Origin: CADCUY01 sp964242735
GTDB lineage: Bacteria > Actinomycetota > Actinomycetes > Actinomycetales > Quadrisphaeraceae
Direction: 5' to 3'
Assembly (NCBI GenBank): GCA_964242735.1
Contig: CAXTAK010000018.1
Span: 8,454-72,453 of the forward strand
DNA: 64,000 nucleotides
Part shown: in pieces, positions 42,556 to 51,056 of the stretch
Numbering within the stretch: position 1 is the first letter of the stretch
Layout of the letters: each line of letters opens with the position of its first letter
The notes under the pieces: model-generated
What the model was told of the DNA's origin: nothing
What the model saw: only the letters and a program-made list of their open reading frames with translations
The model's database searches: none
Translations under genes and position numbers: made by a program

Positions 42556-42693
42556 GGGCCAGACCGTACCGGGGCGCGGGCCCGGCCCGTCCGCGGTGAC
42601 GGCCCCGCGGCGTCCAGGTCACCCACCCGCCCCAGCCCCCCCTTCGCGCTGCCCACCGCCGGGACGCCGGCCGTCGCCGGTGGCCAGCGCGCC

Positions 42694-43161
42694 TCAGGCC
42701 GAGGCGCGTCCGCCCGTGCCGCCGCTGCCGCCGGCGGCGAGGTCCGCGGCCCAGGCGCGGCGGTCGCGGTCGACGCGGCGGCCGATGCTGACCAGCCAGA
42801 ACCACAGCGCGGCGAAGAGGGCGCCGACGAAGAACATCGACGGCACGAGGAACCCCAGCGCGATGAGCAGCACCTGCAGGCCCGTGCCCAGCGCGATGCC
42901 CCCGGGTCGTCGCACCACCCCGCCGGCCAGCACGAACGCCACGGCCATCGCACCGCCGACGGCGAACACGGCCCCCACCGAGGGGCCGCCGGGCACCGCG
43001 ACGAAGCGGCTCGCCACGATCGTGGCGAAGAAGACGATGAAGGCCTCGAGCAGCAGCGTCGCCGACGCCAGGCGCACGGTCATCGTCGGGGGCGGAACCT
43101 CCAGCGGCGCGTCGTCGCCCGACGCACCCCCGCCCGGCACCTCCGCGGGCGCCGCGCTCAC
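42694..43161 (-). CDS. DUF4233 family membrane protein
   Basis: A 155-residue protein with about four transmembrane segments: VRLASATLLLEAFIVFFATIVA, SVGAVFAVGGAMAVAFVLAGGVV, GIALGTGLQVLLIALGFLV and MFFVGALFAALWFWLVSIG. These follow an acidic proline-rich N-terminus. DUF4233 proteins occur beside folC in actinobacteria; the function is unknown. Its GTG start overlaps the folC stop by four bases (GTGA), so it is translated together with folC. Confidence 0.88.
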   Translation of the reverse strand: MSAAPAEVPGGGASGDDAPLEVPPPTMTVRLASATLLLEAFIVFFATIVASRFVAVPGGPSVGAVFAVGGAMAVAFVLAGGVVRRPGGIALGTGLQVLLIALGFLVPSMFFVGALFAALWFWLVSIGRRVDRDRRAWAADLAAGGSGGTGGRASA

Positions 43162-44540
43162 CGGTCCGCCCGCAGCAGCACCCGCGCCTCGCCGACGACG
43201 GTCACCGACCCGGTGACCAGCACCCCGGCGCCCAACCCGTCGGAGGTGCCCTGCTCCGCGGCGTCCACCGCCACCTGGATCGCGTCGTCCAACCGCTCCA
43301 CCGCGTGCACCCGCTCCTCCCCGAACACCTCGCGGGCCAGCTCGGCGAGCTCCTCGACGTCCAGGGACCGCGGGGACGTCGACCGGGTGATGACCACCTC
43401 GTCGAGCACCGGCTCCAGCACGTCCAGCATCGACGCGGCGTCCTTCCCGCGGAGCACCGCCACCACCCCCACGAGCCGCGTGAGCTCGAAGGCGTCCTCC
43501 AGGGCGACCACCACCGCCTGCGCGCCGGCCACGTTGTGGGCGGCGTCGACGATCACCAGCGGGCTGCGCCGCACCACCTCCAGGCGCCCCGGCGAGCTGG
43601 CGTCGGCGAACGCGGCGCGCACCACGTCCGGCTCCAGCACCCCGTCGGGGCCGCGCGCCTCGTCCCCGCCGCCGAGGAACGCCTCCACCGCGGCGACCGC
43701 CACCGCGGCGTTGGAGGCCTGGTGCGGCCCGTGCACGGGCAGCAGCACGTCGTCGTACACCGACCGCAGCCCCTGCAGCCCCACCAGCTGCCCGCCCACG
43801 GCGACGGCGCGCGAGCGCACCCCGAAGTCGAGCCCCTCGCGGACCACGGTGGCCCCGGCCTGCACCGCCCGGGCCAGCAGCACCTCCGCGGCCTCCGCGC
43901 TCTGCTGCGCCAGCACCGCCACCACCCCCTCCTCGATGATCCCGGCCTTCTCCCCCGCGATCTCGCCCACGGTGCCGCCGAGCAGGTCGGTGTGGTCCAG
44001 GGAGACGGGGGTGATCACCGCGACGGCGGGGTGGACGACGTTCGTGGCGTCCCACGTGCCACCGAGGCCCACCTCGATGACCGCGACGTCGACGGGGGCG
44101 TCGGCGAAGGCCGCGAAGGCCATCACCGCGAGCACCTCGAAGTACGTCAGTGCCGGCTGCTCCGCCGAGCGCAACCGGCCGTCGACGATCTCGACGTACG
44201 GCGCGACGTCCTCGTAGGCCGCCACGAACGCCTCAGCGGTCAGCGGCTCGCCGTCCACGCTGATCCGCTCCGTGACGCTGGACAGGTGCGGGCTGGTGAA
44301 GCGCCCGGTGCGCAGGTTCATCTCGCGCAGCAGCCGCTCGGCGAAGCGCACCGTGGAGGTCTTGCCGTTCGTGCCGCCGACGTGGATGACGGGGTAGGAC
44401 AGGTGCGGGTCGCCGAGCAGGGCCAGGACGTCGACCAGGGGCTGCAGGCGCGGCTCCACGCGGTCCTCGGGGGTGCGCGCGAGCAGCTCGCCGTACACGG
44501 CGTCCAACCGCGTCGCCGCGCCGGTGGTCTCAGCGTTCAC
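43158..44540 (-). CDS. folC: Bifunctional folylpolyglutamate synthase/dihydrofolate synthase FolC
   Basis: A 460-residue ATP-dependent ligase of the Mur ligase family that adds glutamate to dihydropteroate and folates. The P-loop GGTNGKTST (55-63), FTSPHLSSVTERI, VIEVGLGGTWDATNVV, SLDHTDLLGGTVGEIAGEKAGI, GRLEVVRRSPLVIVDAAHN and the C-terminal VLVTGSVTVVGEARVLL are intact. The start is GTG. In many relatives ileS or valS lies directly upstream; here a decayed plus-strand cassette of about 2 kb separates folC from ileS. Confidence 0.95.
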   Translation of the reverse strand: MNAETTGAATRLDAVYGELLARTPEDRVEPRLQPLVDVLALLGDPHLSYPVIHVGGTNGKTSTVRFAERLLREMNLRTGRFTSPHLSSVTERISVDGEPLTAEAFVAAYEDVAPYVEIVDGRLRSAEQPALTYFEVLAVMAFAAFADAPVDVAVIEVGLGGTWDATNVVHPAVAVITPVSLDHTDLLGGTVGEIAGEKAGIIEEGVVAVLAQQSAEAAEVLLARAVQAGATVVREGLDFGVRSRAVAVGGQLVGLQGLRSVYDDVLLPVHGPHQASNAAVAVAAVEAFLGGGDEARGPDGVLEPDVVRAAFADASSPGRLEVVRRSPLVIVDAAHNVAGAQAVVVALEDAFELTRLVGVVAVLRGKDAASMLDVLEPVLDEVVITRSTSPRSLDVEELAELAREVFGEERVHAVERLDDAIQVAVDAAEQGTSDGLGAGVLVTGSVTVVGEARVLLRADR

Positions 44541-44644
44541 CCCCCCATCGTCGCGCGCCGCACGGAGGCGGTCGACCCAGGGCCGCTGTCGACCTCCCAG
44601 CGGAGTGGACGGATGCGCTGGTTCAGCGCCGGTGCGCTGCGACA

Positions 44645-46067
44645 GTGCTGACCCGCCTGGAAGTGGACGGGTTCAAGAACCTCCTGGACGTCCAGGTGGA
44701 TTTCGGGCCCTTCACGTGCATCGCGGGGGCCAACGGCATCGGCAAGTAGAACGTCTTCGACGTGATCGAGTTCATGTCGCACCTGTCGAGCGAGGCCCTC
44801 ATCGAGGCGTCGCAGCGCGGACGAGGCGCATCAGGGATCCGCGGCAGCGATCCTCGTGACCTCTTCTGGCACGGGCGCAGCGGAACGCCCGGGCCCATCC
44901 AGGTGGCGGTGGAGATGCTGGTCCCCCGATCGGTCGAGGACGACCTCGGTGCCGAGACCGCACCGACGACGACATTCCTGAGGTACGAGGTCGAACTCGG
45001 CTTCGAGGCCCCGGTCGGCCAGGGCAGCCTCGGCCGCCTCGTCCTCCTGCGCGAGGAGCTGCGACACATCACCAGGGGAGGAGCGCCCGGGCACCTGAGG
45101 TTCGAGCACAGTGCCCGGCGGTTCTGGGACGAGGTCTCGTCGGCGAGCGCAGGGGTGGCGCCTCCTTGTCGACGGAGCAGCGCGACGAGGGGACGATCAG
45201 CAACGTCCACGGGGACGGTGGCAGTCGAGGCCGGCCGCAGCCGCGAGCTGCTACGCGTGCCGGCAGGACCGTGCTCTCCACCGTCACGACCGGGGACTAC
45301 CGGACCATCATGGCCGCACGCCGCGAGATGCAGAGCTGGCGCCGCTCGGCCCTGGAGCCGTCCGCCTCGAGGGAGCCCGACGGCTTCGACGCGCCGCGGA
45401 GCCTGTCGCAGGACGGGCGGCACCTGGCAGCGACCCTGTACCGCATCGCACACCAGGTGGACAGCAGTGGTCATGCTGACCCGGAGGCTGTCTGCGCCCG
45501 TGTGGCCGGGCGCCTCTCAGACCTCTCTGGAGTCGGGGTTGAGAAGCTCGACGTCGAGCTCGACCAGGTCCGCGAGGTGTCCCCCCTGCTGCTGGACGAA
45601 CGGAAAATGCCCGGCTTGCCTGCCGGGCCCCTGTCGGAGGGGACCTTGCGCTTCCTCGCCCTGTGCGTCCTGGTGGAGGACTCACGGTCAACGGGGCTCG
45701 TCTGCATGGAGGAGCCGGAGAACGGCAGGCACCCCGCTGATCTCAGGGCGATGCTCCAGCTCGTGCAGGACTCGGCAGTCGATCCCACCGAGTCACCCGG
45801 TGAGAGCAACCCGTTCCGGCAGGTGATGGTCAACACGCACTCGCCCGGGGTCGTGCAGCTCTGCGACCCGAGGACCTGCTCCTCGCCGAGGTCCTCGTCG
45901 TGCAGCTCGACAGCGGCCGCTCGGCTCGCGCTCGGACGTTGTCGCCCCATCGCGCCACATGGCGGGCAGAGAGTACGGCGGGAACGTTCACGAAGGCGGA
46001 TGTCACGCCGTACCTGACGCCACCCCGTGACGCGCAGATGAGACTGCCGCTCGACCTGGCCGCATGA
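44645..46067 (+). pseudogene. Disrupted AAA-family ATPase (AAA_21/OLD-like), likely defence-type
   Basis: An intact gene would encode about 474 residues. It begins GTG with LTRLEVDGFKNLLDVQVDFGP and the P-loop CIAGANGIGK, but the next codon, expected to be Ser (TCG), is TAG (44747-44749). The same frame goes on with NVFDVIEFMSHLSSEAL to about 45150. A shift then moves the protein to another frame, which carries TVLSTVTTGDYRTIMAARREMQSW, LSEGTLRFLALCVLVEDS (signature), VCMEEPENGRHP (Walker B) and VMVNTHSPGVVQL. A second shift leads to RPEDLLLAEVLVVQLDSG and the end LPLDLAA. One stop and two frameshifts make it inactive. It overlaps the next pseudogene by ATGA. Confidence 0.85.
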
Positions 46068-46670
46068 TCCGGAAAATGGTTCCGAGGTCGGCCCTCTCCC
46101 TCTCCGAGGGGAGTTCCGACTCCCCTCTCGCGGACGTCGTGCCCGGCCTCTTCCGTGATCAGACGTCGTCCTGCGGGTCACCGCGCCCGACCTGTGCTCC
46201 TCTCAGCTCGACGGCGTGCCCGACGTCCTCGTGCTGCACCGGGACGCCGACACCCCAGGAGTCGATCTCCGCCGAGCCGAGCTGGTCGAGGCGTGCGAAG
46301 CGGTCGGTGTGACGTGCCCCCTGGTGCCGATCGTGCCGGTGCGCATGACCGAGGCGTGGCTCCTCCTCGACCCTCAGGCCATCACGGTGGTGGCGGGCGA
46401 TCCGCGGGGCGGACTCCGCCGGCCCTCCCGAAGCCTGGAGAGATCGAGGCTCACTGATCCCCAGCGGCTCCTGCAGGAGTCGCTGCTGACCGCCGCCGAC
46501 GCCGCAGGCCGTCGACGCGACCAGGTGGCGCTGCGCTCTCCCGCCCACCGCCGTCAGCTGATCGAACGCCGTGCCCGCTTCGGGGCCGTGGCTGGACCGG
46601 CGTCGCTCCGCGCCCTCACCGACGACATCGCCCGCGTCGTCGTCGTGACCTCGGGCACCGCCCGAGGTCA
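46064..46670 (+). pseudogene. Disrupted TOPRIM/DUF4276-like gene, partner of the ATPase
   Basis: It starts with ATG inside the ATPase stop codon (ATGA overlap). The first frame gives LSLSEGSSDSPLADVVPGLF, with the acidic strand of TOPRIM-like proteins. A shift leads to VLRVTAPDLCSSQLDGVPDVLVLHRDADTPG, whose DxD is the second acidic site. TEAWLLLDPQAITVVAGDPRGG is followed by a short stretch in another frame (PALPKPGEIEAH), after which the frame returns at DPQRLLQESLL and runs to TDDIARVV. So there are at least three indels. The order SEG, HRDAD, MTEAWLLLD matches DUF4276-type proteins as I know them. It ends in the terminator stem. Confidence 0.7.
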
Positions 46671-46678
46671 CGACGACG
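46640..46678. terminator. Bidirectional terminator at the 3' end of ileS
   Basis: An 18-bp perfect stem, GTCGTCGTGACCTCGGGC (46640-46657) with its complement at 46661-46678, has a three-base loop. It begins 14 bases after the ileS stop on the minus strand and also overlaps the end of the decayed plus-strand cassette. Confidence 0.85.
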
Positions 46679-46691
46679 TCAGCTGTGTCGC

Positions 46692-49600
46692 TCAGGCGCG
46701 AGCGACCTCGACCACCACCAGCTCCCCGGGTGCGGTCGTGACGTCCACGGAGGTGGCGAGCACCTCTCCGGCGATCCGATCATGATGCGACTGGGCCGCG
46801 TCCAGCCGGTGAGCGGGCACCGCCAGCGACAGGGCGATGCGGTCGCTGACGTGCAGGCCCGCGGCCCGGCGCGCCTCCTGCACCTGGCGCACCACGTCGT
46901 TGGCCCAGCCCCGCGCCTCCAGCTCGGGGGTGACCTCGGTGGCCAGGACGACGAAGCCGCCACCGGGCAGGGTGGCGGTCACGCGGTCCACACGATCCGC
47001 GGCGCCGCCCGCGCCGTCGTCGACCACGGTGGTCAGCTCGTACTCCCCCTCCTGGAGCACGATGCCGCCGGCGGCGACGGTGCCGGTCGCGTCGACCTCC
47101 CACGCCCCCGAGCGCGCGGCCTGGATCGCCAGCTGCACCTGCCGCCCCAGGCGGGGGCCGGCGGCGCGGGCGTTGACGCTCAGCTTCTGGGTGATCCCGT
47201 AGGACTCGGCCACGTCGCCCCCGCCGGTGCCGCCACCGGCCTGGTCGTCGAGGTCGACCAGCTCCACGACGTCGACGTTGACCTCGTCGGCCACCAGTGC
47301 GCTCAGCTGCTCCAGCGCCGCGGCCCCGTGCACCGCCACGGTCAGGGACGGCAGGGGCTGGCGCACCCGCAGGCCCGCGGCCTTGCGCAGCCCCAGCGCC
47401 ACCGAGCACACCGCCCGAGCGGCGCCCATCGCCTCCACCAGCTCGCGGGTGCCGGCGTCGTCGGGGAGGTCGGCGTCGTCGGGGTAGTCGGTCAGGTGCA
47501 CGCTGCGCCCCCCGGTCAGACCGCGCCACACCTCCTCGGTGACCAGCGGCAGCAGCGGCGCCGCCACCCGGCACACCACCTCCAGCACGGTGTGCAGGGT
47601 GTCGACGGCGTCGCGGGCGTCGGGGCCCTCGCTCCAGAAGCGGCGCCGGGATCGGCGCACGTACCAGTTGCTGAGCCCGTCGAGGTACCCGCGGACCGCC
47701 TCGCACGCCCCCGCGACGTCCAGGGCGTCCATCAGGTCGCGGACGCGGGAGACCAGGTCCGCGAGCTCCCCGAGCACGTACCGGTCGAGGGTGTGCGGGG
47801 AGTCGGTGCGCCAGCGCCCCACCACCCCCCGCGACCCGTCGGCCCCACCCTCGACCGGCATCTCCCCGGCGTACAGGGCCAGGAACGACCAGCAGCTCCA
47901 CAGCGGCAGCAGCACCTGGCGCACGCCCTCGCGGATGCCGGCCTCGGTGGTGACGAGGTTGCCGCCGCGCAGGACGGGGCTGGACATGAGGAACCAGCGC
48001 ATCGCGTCGGCGCCGTCGCGGTCGAAGACCTCGGCGACGTCGGGGTAGTTGCGCAGCGACTTGCTCATCTTGCGCCCGTCCTCGCCGAGGACGATGCCGT
48101 GGACCAGGGCGGTGGTGAACGCCGGGCGGTCGAACAGCGCGGTGGCCAGCACGTGCAGGGTGTAGAACCACCCGCGGGTCTGGCCGATGTACTCCACGAT
48201 GAAGTCGCCCGGGTTGTGCTCCTCGAACCACTCCCGGTTCTCGAACGGGTAGTGCACCTGCGCGAAGGGCATGGCGCCGGACTCGAACCAGCAGTCGAGC
48301 ACCTCGGGGACCCGGCGCATCGTCGAGCGCCCCGTGGGGTCGTCGGGGTTGGGACGGGTGAGCTCGTCGACGTGGGGGCGGTGCAGGTCGCTCGGGCGCA
48401 CCCCGAAGTCGCGCTCGAGGGCGTCGAGGGAGCCGTAGACGTCGGTGCGCGGGTGGGCGGGGTCGTCGCTGACCCACACCGGGATGGGGCTGCCCCAGAA
48501 CCGGTTGCGGCTGATCGACCAGTCGCGGGCCCCCGCCAGCCACTTCCCGAAGGAACCGTCGCGCACGTGGCCGGGCACCCAGGCGATCTGCTGGTTCAGC
48601 TCGACCATCCGGTCGCGGACGGCGGTGACCTGCACGAACCAGCTGGAGACGGCCCGGTAGATCAGCGGGTTGCCGCACCGCCAGCAGTGCGGGTACGGGT
48701 GGTCGTAGGTCTCGGCGCGCACCAGTGCGGTGCCCTCGCCGACCGAGTTGCCTGGACCGGCACCGGCCTTGAGGTCGGCGATGATCGCGGGGTTGGCCTC
48801 GAAGACCTGCTGGCCCTGGTAGTCGGGCACGCGCGCGTCGAAGCGACCGCGGGCGTCGACCGCGACGACGGTCTCGATGCCCGCCGCCTCGGCGACCGCG
48901 GAGTCCTCCTCGCCGTAGGCGGGGGCGGTGTGCACCGCCCCGGTGCCGTCGTCGGTGGTGACGTAGTCCGCGGCGAGCACCTGGTGGGCGTTCGCCGCGC
49001 CCGCGAAGTAGGTGAAGGGCGGGGTGTACGTGGAGCCGACCAGGTCCGCGCCCTTGAGGCGGGCCACGACCACGGCGCCGTCCCCGACCTCGCCGAGCTC
49101 GCGGGCGTAGTGGGCGAGCCGGGCCTCGGCCAGCACCACGCGACCGAGCGCGCTCTCGACGACGGCGTAGTCGACGTCCGGGCCGACGGCGACGGCCATG
49201 TTGGACGGCAGGGTCCACGGCGTCGTGGTCCACACCAGCACGCGGGCGCCGGCGGCCGGGCCCGAGGTGAGGGGAAAGCCGACGGTGACCGCCGGGTCCT
49301 GGCGCTGGCGGTAGACGTCGTCCATGCGCGTCTCGGTGGCGGACAGCGGGGTCTCGCACCGCCAGCAGTAGGCGAGCACCCGGAAGCCCTCGTAGACGAG
49401 TCCCTTGTCCCACAGGGCCTTGAACGCCCACATCACCGACTCCATGTAGTCGGTGTCGAGGGTCTTGTAGTCGTTGGCGAAGTCCACCCACCGGGCCTGG
49501 CGGGTGACGTACCGCTCCCAGTCGGCGGTGTAGCGCAGCACCGAGGTGCGGCAGACGTCGTTGAACCGGGCGACGCCCATCTCCTCGATCTCGGCCTTGC

Positions 49601-49973
49601 GCGTGAGGCCCAGCTGCCGCTCGGCCTCGACCTCGGCGGGAAGCCCGTGGCAGTCCCAGCCGAAGCGGCGCTCCACCCGCTGCCCGCGCATCGTGCGGTA
49701 GCGGGGCACGACGTCCTTGACGTACCCGGTGAGCAGGTGCCCGTAGTGGGGCAGGCCGTTCGCGAAGGGGGGGCCGTCGTAGAAGACGTACTCCCCTCGA
49801 CCACCGGCACCGTCGGCACTCCCGGCACCGTCCTGGACCGGTCGCGCAGCGACGCTGGCCTCGAAGGTGCGGTCGCCCTGCCAGTACCGCAGCACCGCGG
49901 CCTCGACGTCGGGGAAGGAGGGCGAGGGCGGCACGGAGTCCGCGCCGCTCGCCGACGCCAGGGGGTAGGTCAT
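46692..49973 (-). CDS. ileS: Isoleucyl-tRNA synthetase
   Basis: A 1093-residue class I synthetase. The HIGH motif appears as HYGH (residues 76-79) in FANGLPHYGHLLTGYVKD. The editing domain carries WTTTPWTLPSNMAVAVG and GTGAVHTAPAYGEED. The KMSKS loop is DGRKMSKSLRNY near residue 634. The C-terminal anticodon-binding domain has the eukaryote-like long form without the four-cysteine zinc end, which in bacteria is linked to mupirocin-resistant IleS2-type or actinobacterial enzymes. A T-box leader precedes the ATG, implying control by uncharged tRNA-Ile. It ends in a strong bidirectional hairpin. Confidence 0.96.
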   Translation of the reverse strand: MTYPLASASGADSVPPSPSFPDVEAAVLRYWQGDRTFEASVAARPVQDGAGSADGAGGRGEYVFYDGPPFANGLPHYGHLLTGYVKDVVPRYRTMRGQRVERRFGWDCHGLPAEVEAERQLGLTRKAEIEEMGVARFNDVCRTSVLRYTADWERYVTRQARWVDFANDYKTLDTDYMESVMWAFKALWDKGLVYEGFRVLAYCWRCETPLSATETRMDDVYRQRQDPAVTVGFPLTSGPAAGARVLVWTTTPWTLPSNMAVAVGPDVDYAVVESALGRVVLAEARLAHYARELGEVGDGAVVVARLKGADLVGSTYTPPFTYFAGAANAHQVLAADYVTTDDGTGAVHTAPAYGEEDSAVAEAAGIETVVAVDARGRFDARVPDYQGQQVFEANPAIIADLKAGAGPGNSVGEGTALVRAETYDHPYPHCWRCGNPLIYRAVSSWFVQVTAVRDRMVELNQQIAWVPGHVRDGSFGKWLAGARDWSISRNRFWGSPIPVWVSDDPAHPRTDVYGSLDALERDFGVRPSDLHRPHVDELTRPNPDDPTGRSTMRRVPEVLDCWFESGAMPFAQVHYPFENREWFEEHNPGDFIVEYIGQTRGWFYTLHVLATALFDRPAFTTALVHGIVLGEDGRKMSKSLRNYPDVAEVFDRDGADAMRWFLMSSPVLRGGNLVTTEAGIREGVRQVLLPLWSCWSFLALYAGEMPVEGGADGSRGVVGRWRTDSPHTLDRYVLGELADLVSRVRDLMDALDVAGACEAVRGYLDGLSNWYVRRSRRRFWSEGPDARDAVDTLHTVLEVVCRVAAPLLPLVTEEVWRGLTGGRSVHLTDYPDDADLPDDAGTRELVEAMGAARAVCSVALGLRKAAGLRVRQPLPSLTVAVHGAAALEQLSALVADEVNVDVVELVDLDDQAGGGTGGGDVAESYGITQKLSVNARAAGPRLGRQVQLAIQAARSGAWEVDATGTVAAGGIVLQEGEYELTTVVDDGAGGAADRVDRVTATLPGGGFVVLATEVTPELEARGWANDVVRQVQEARRAAGLHVSDRIALSLAVPAHRLDAAQSHHDRIAGEVLATSVDVTTAPGELVVVEVARA

Positions 49974-50195
49974 CTCGTCCGCTCCACACCGTGATCGCTC
50001 GACCCTGGTGCGGGGACGACGCCACCCGGTGGGGCGCGCCGCGGTACCACCCCGCTTGCCGCTCCGGGGTGCCGGGGCGGCCGCTCGCGAGCGGCGATGA
50101 CGGGCCGCACCCGTCCGGGTCTACTGGGCGGGTGCGTGCGGTCCGCCGTTCTTCCGGAGGCTCACCGGTGATGGCCGGGTCGACGCCTGTGGCGA
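49974..50195 (-). promoter_or_regulatory. T-box leader of ileS (translational type, tRNA-Ile responsive)
   Basis: On the minus strand AGCGGGGTGGTACCGCGGC (50056-50038) contains the T-box core that pairs with the NCCA end of uncharged tRNA. Upstream, the short element CCGG-CCATCA-CCGG carries the codon ATC (50172-50170), a fitting isoleucine specifier in a very short stem I. The stem CGCACCCG / CGGGTGCG lies between them. No terminator follows; the 65 bases to the ATG include GTGGAGCGGACGAG, which suggests control of ribosome access, as described for actinobacterial ileS T-boxes. The 5' boundary is approximate. Confidence 0.8.
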
Positions 50196-50300
50196 CAGCG
50201 TAGCGCCCGCGGCACGCGGTGGGGGGGACCCATCCCGCCGGTCCTGCTGCTGGTCGCGCCCTGTCCGTGGACCCGGGGGGTACCCGCCGATCGCCGGACG

Positions 50301-50751
50301 ACCCTCGTCCGCCCGCGGTACGAGCTCATCGACGCGACCACGATCACGACGCCGTACGCGGGCCCGCCGCACCAGGACCGTGGTCCGCGACCCGACCGTC
50401 CCCCTCGCGCTCGCCGCACCGAGCGGCGTCGAGGCCCACCCGGGGGCGGACGTGCGTCCCAGCGCCGACGACCCCGCCGACCTGCTGATCCCGGACGTGG
50501 TGGTCGCCGTGCCGAGCGACCCGAGGAGCACGTCCGTCCTCGCGGCGGACGTCCCGGTCGCCGTGGAGGTCGTCTCGCCGAGCAGCCGCACGAACGACCG
50601 CGTCACCGAGCTCGCCACACACCCGGCGTGGGGCGTGCCCGCCCACCTCCTCGTCGACATCACCGACGGGGCGGGGACGGCGGTGACCTGGCACGGGGAG
50701 ACCTCGGCGGTGCGTCGGGCGGTCGCGGCGGTCGAGCAGCTCGCCCCCTGA
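50301..50751 (+). pseudogene. Uma2-family endonuclease-like remnant
   Basis: The C-terminal part is in one frame (from about 50380): LLIPDVVVAVPSD, DVPVAVEVVSPSSRTNDRVTELATHPAWGVPAHLLVDI, the Uma2/DUF820 hallmark with its conserved VEVxSPSS and the terminal WxxP segment. The typical N-terminal strand RYELIDATTITTPYAGPPHQ is present at 50316-50375 but in another frame, and about 20-30 residues normally found between the two parts are missing. A GTG at 50380 could still start a short protein of 123 residues. Uma2 proteins have a PD-(D/E)XK-like fold and an unclear role. This copy is probably dead. Confidence 0.65.
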
Positions 50752-51056
50752 CGCACACCCGGGCCGACGGCTGCCCCGCCGCAGTTCTCGGCGCGACAGG
50801 TCGAGCCCGTCCGCGGGTGCACCACAGACGCCGGCTCGGCTGCCCGACCGCGCTCATCGAGGGGCGCGGCACCCAGCGGCAGGTGCGGCACCGTCAGCAG
50901 GAGCGGTGCTGCGTCGACCCCTGCGGCACCGCTCGCGCCGCGATGAACCAAATGCACTAGTTCATCACCGGCAGTCTCCCTCCGCTACGGTTTGCCCGGA
51001 TCGGGTAGGACGGCCTCGCCTGCCACCCCGCGCCCCGACAGCTCGAAGGAGTCACC
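50752..51056 (+). promoter_or_regulatory. Upstream region of the conservon with a 7-bp inverted repeat
   Basis: No gene is supported here. Near the conservon a locally AT-rich stretch has the inverted repeat GATGAAC (50942-50948) / GTTCATC (50960-50966), followed by TACGGT (50986-50991) as a possible -10 element. The repeat may be an operator. The ribosome binding site CGAAGGAG ends five bases before the GTG at 51057. Confidence 0.45.

Noticed and set aside
46782..49994. Plus-strand frame of over 1000 codons opposite ileS
   Set aside because: It lies fully antisense to ileS, whose catalytic motifs are all present, and has a biased composition of His, Gly, Val and Asp.
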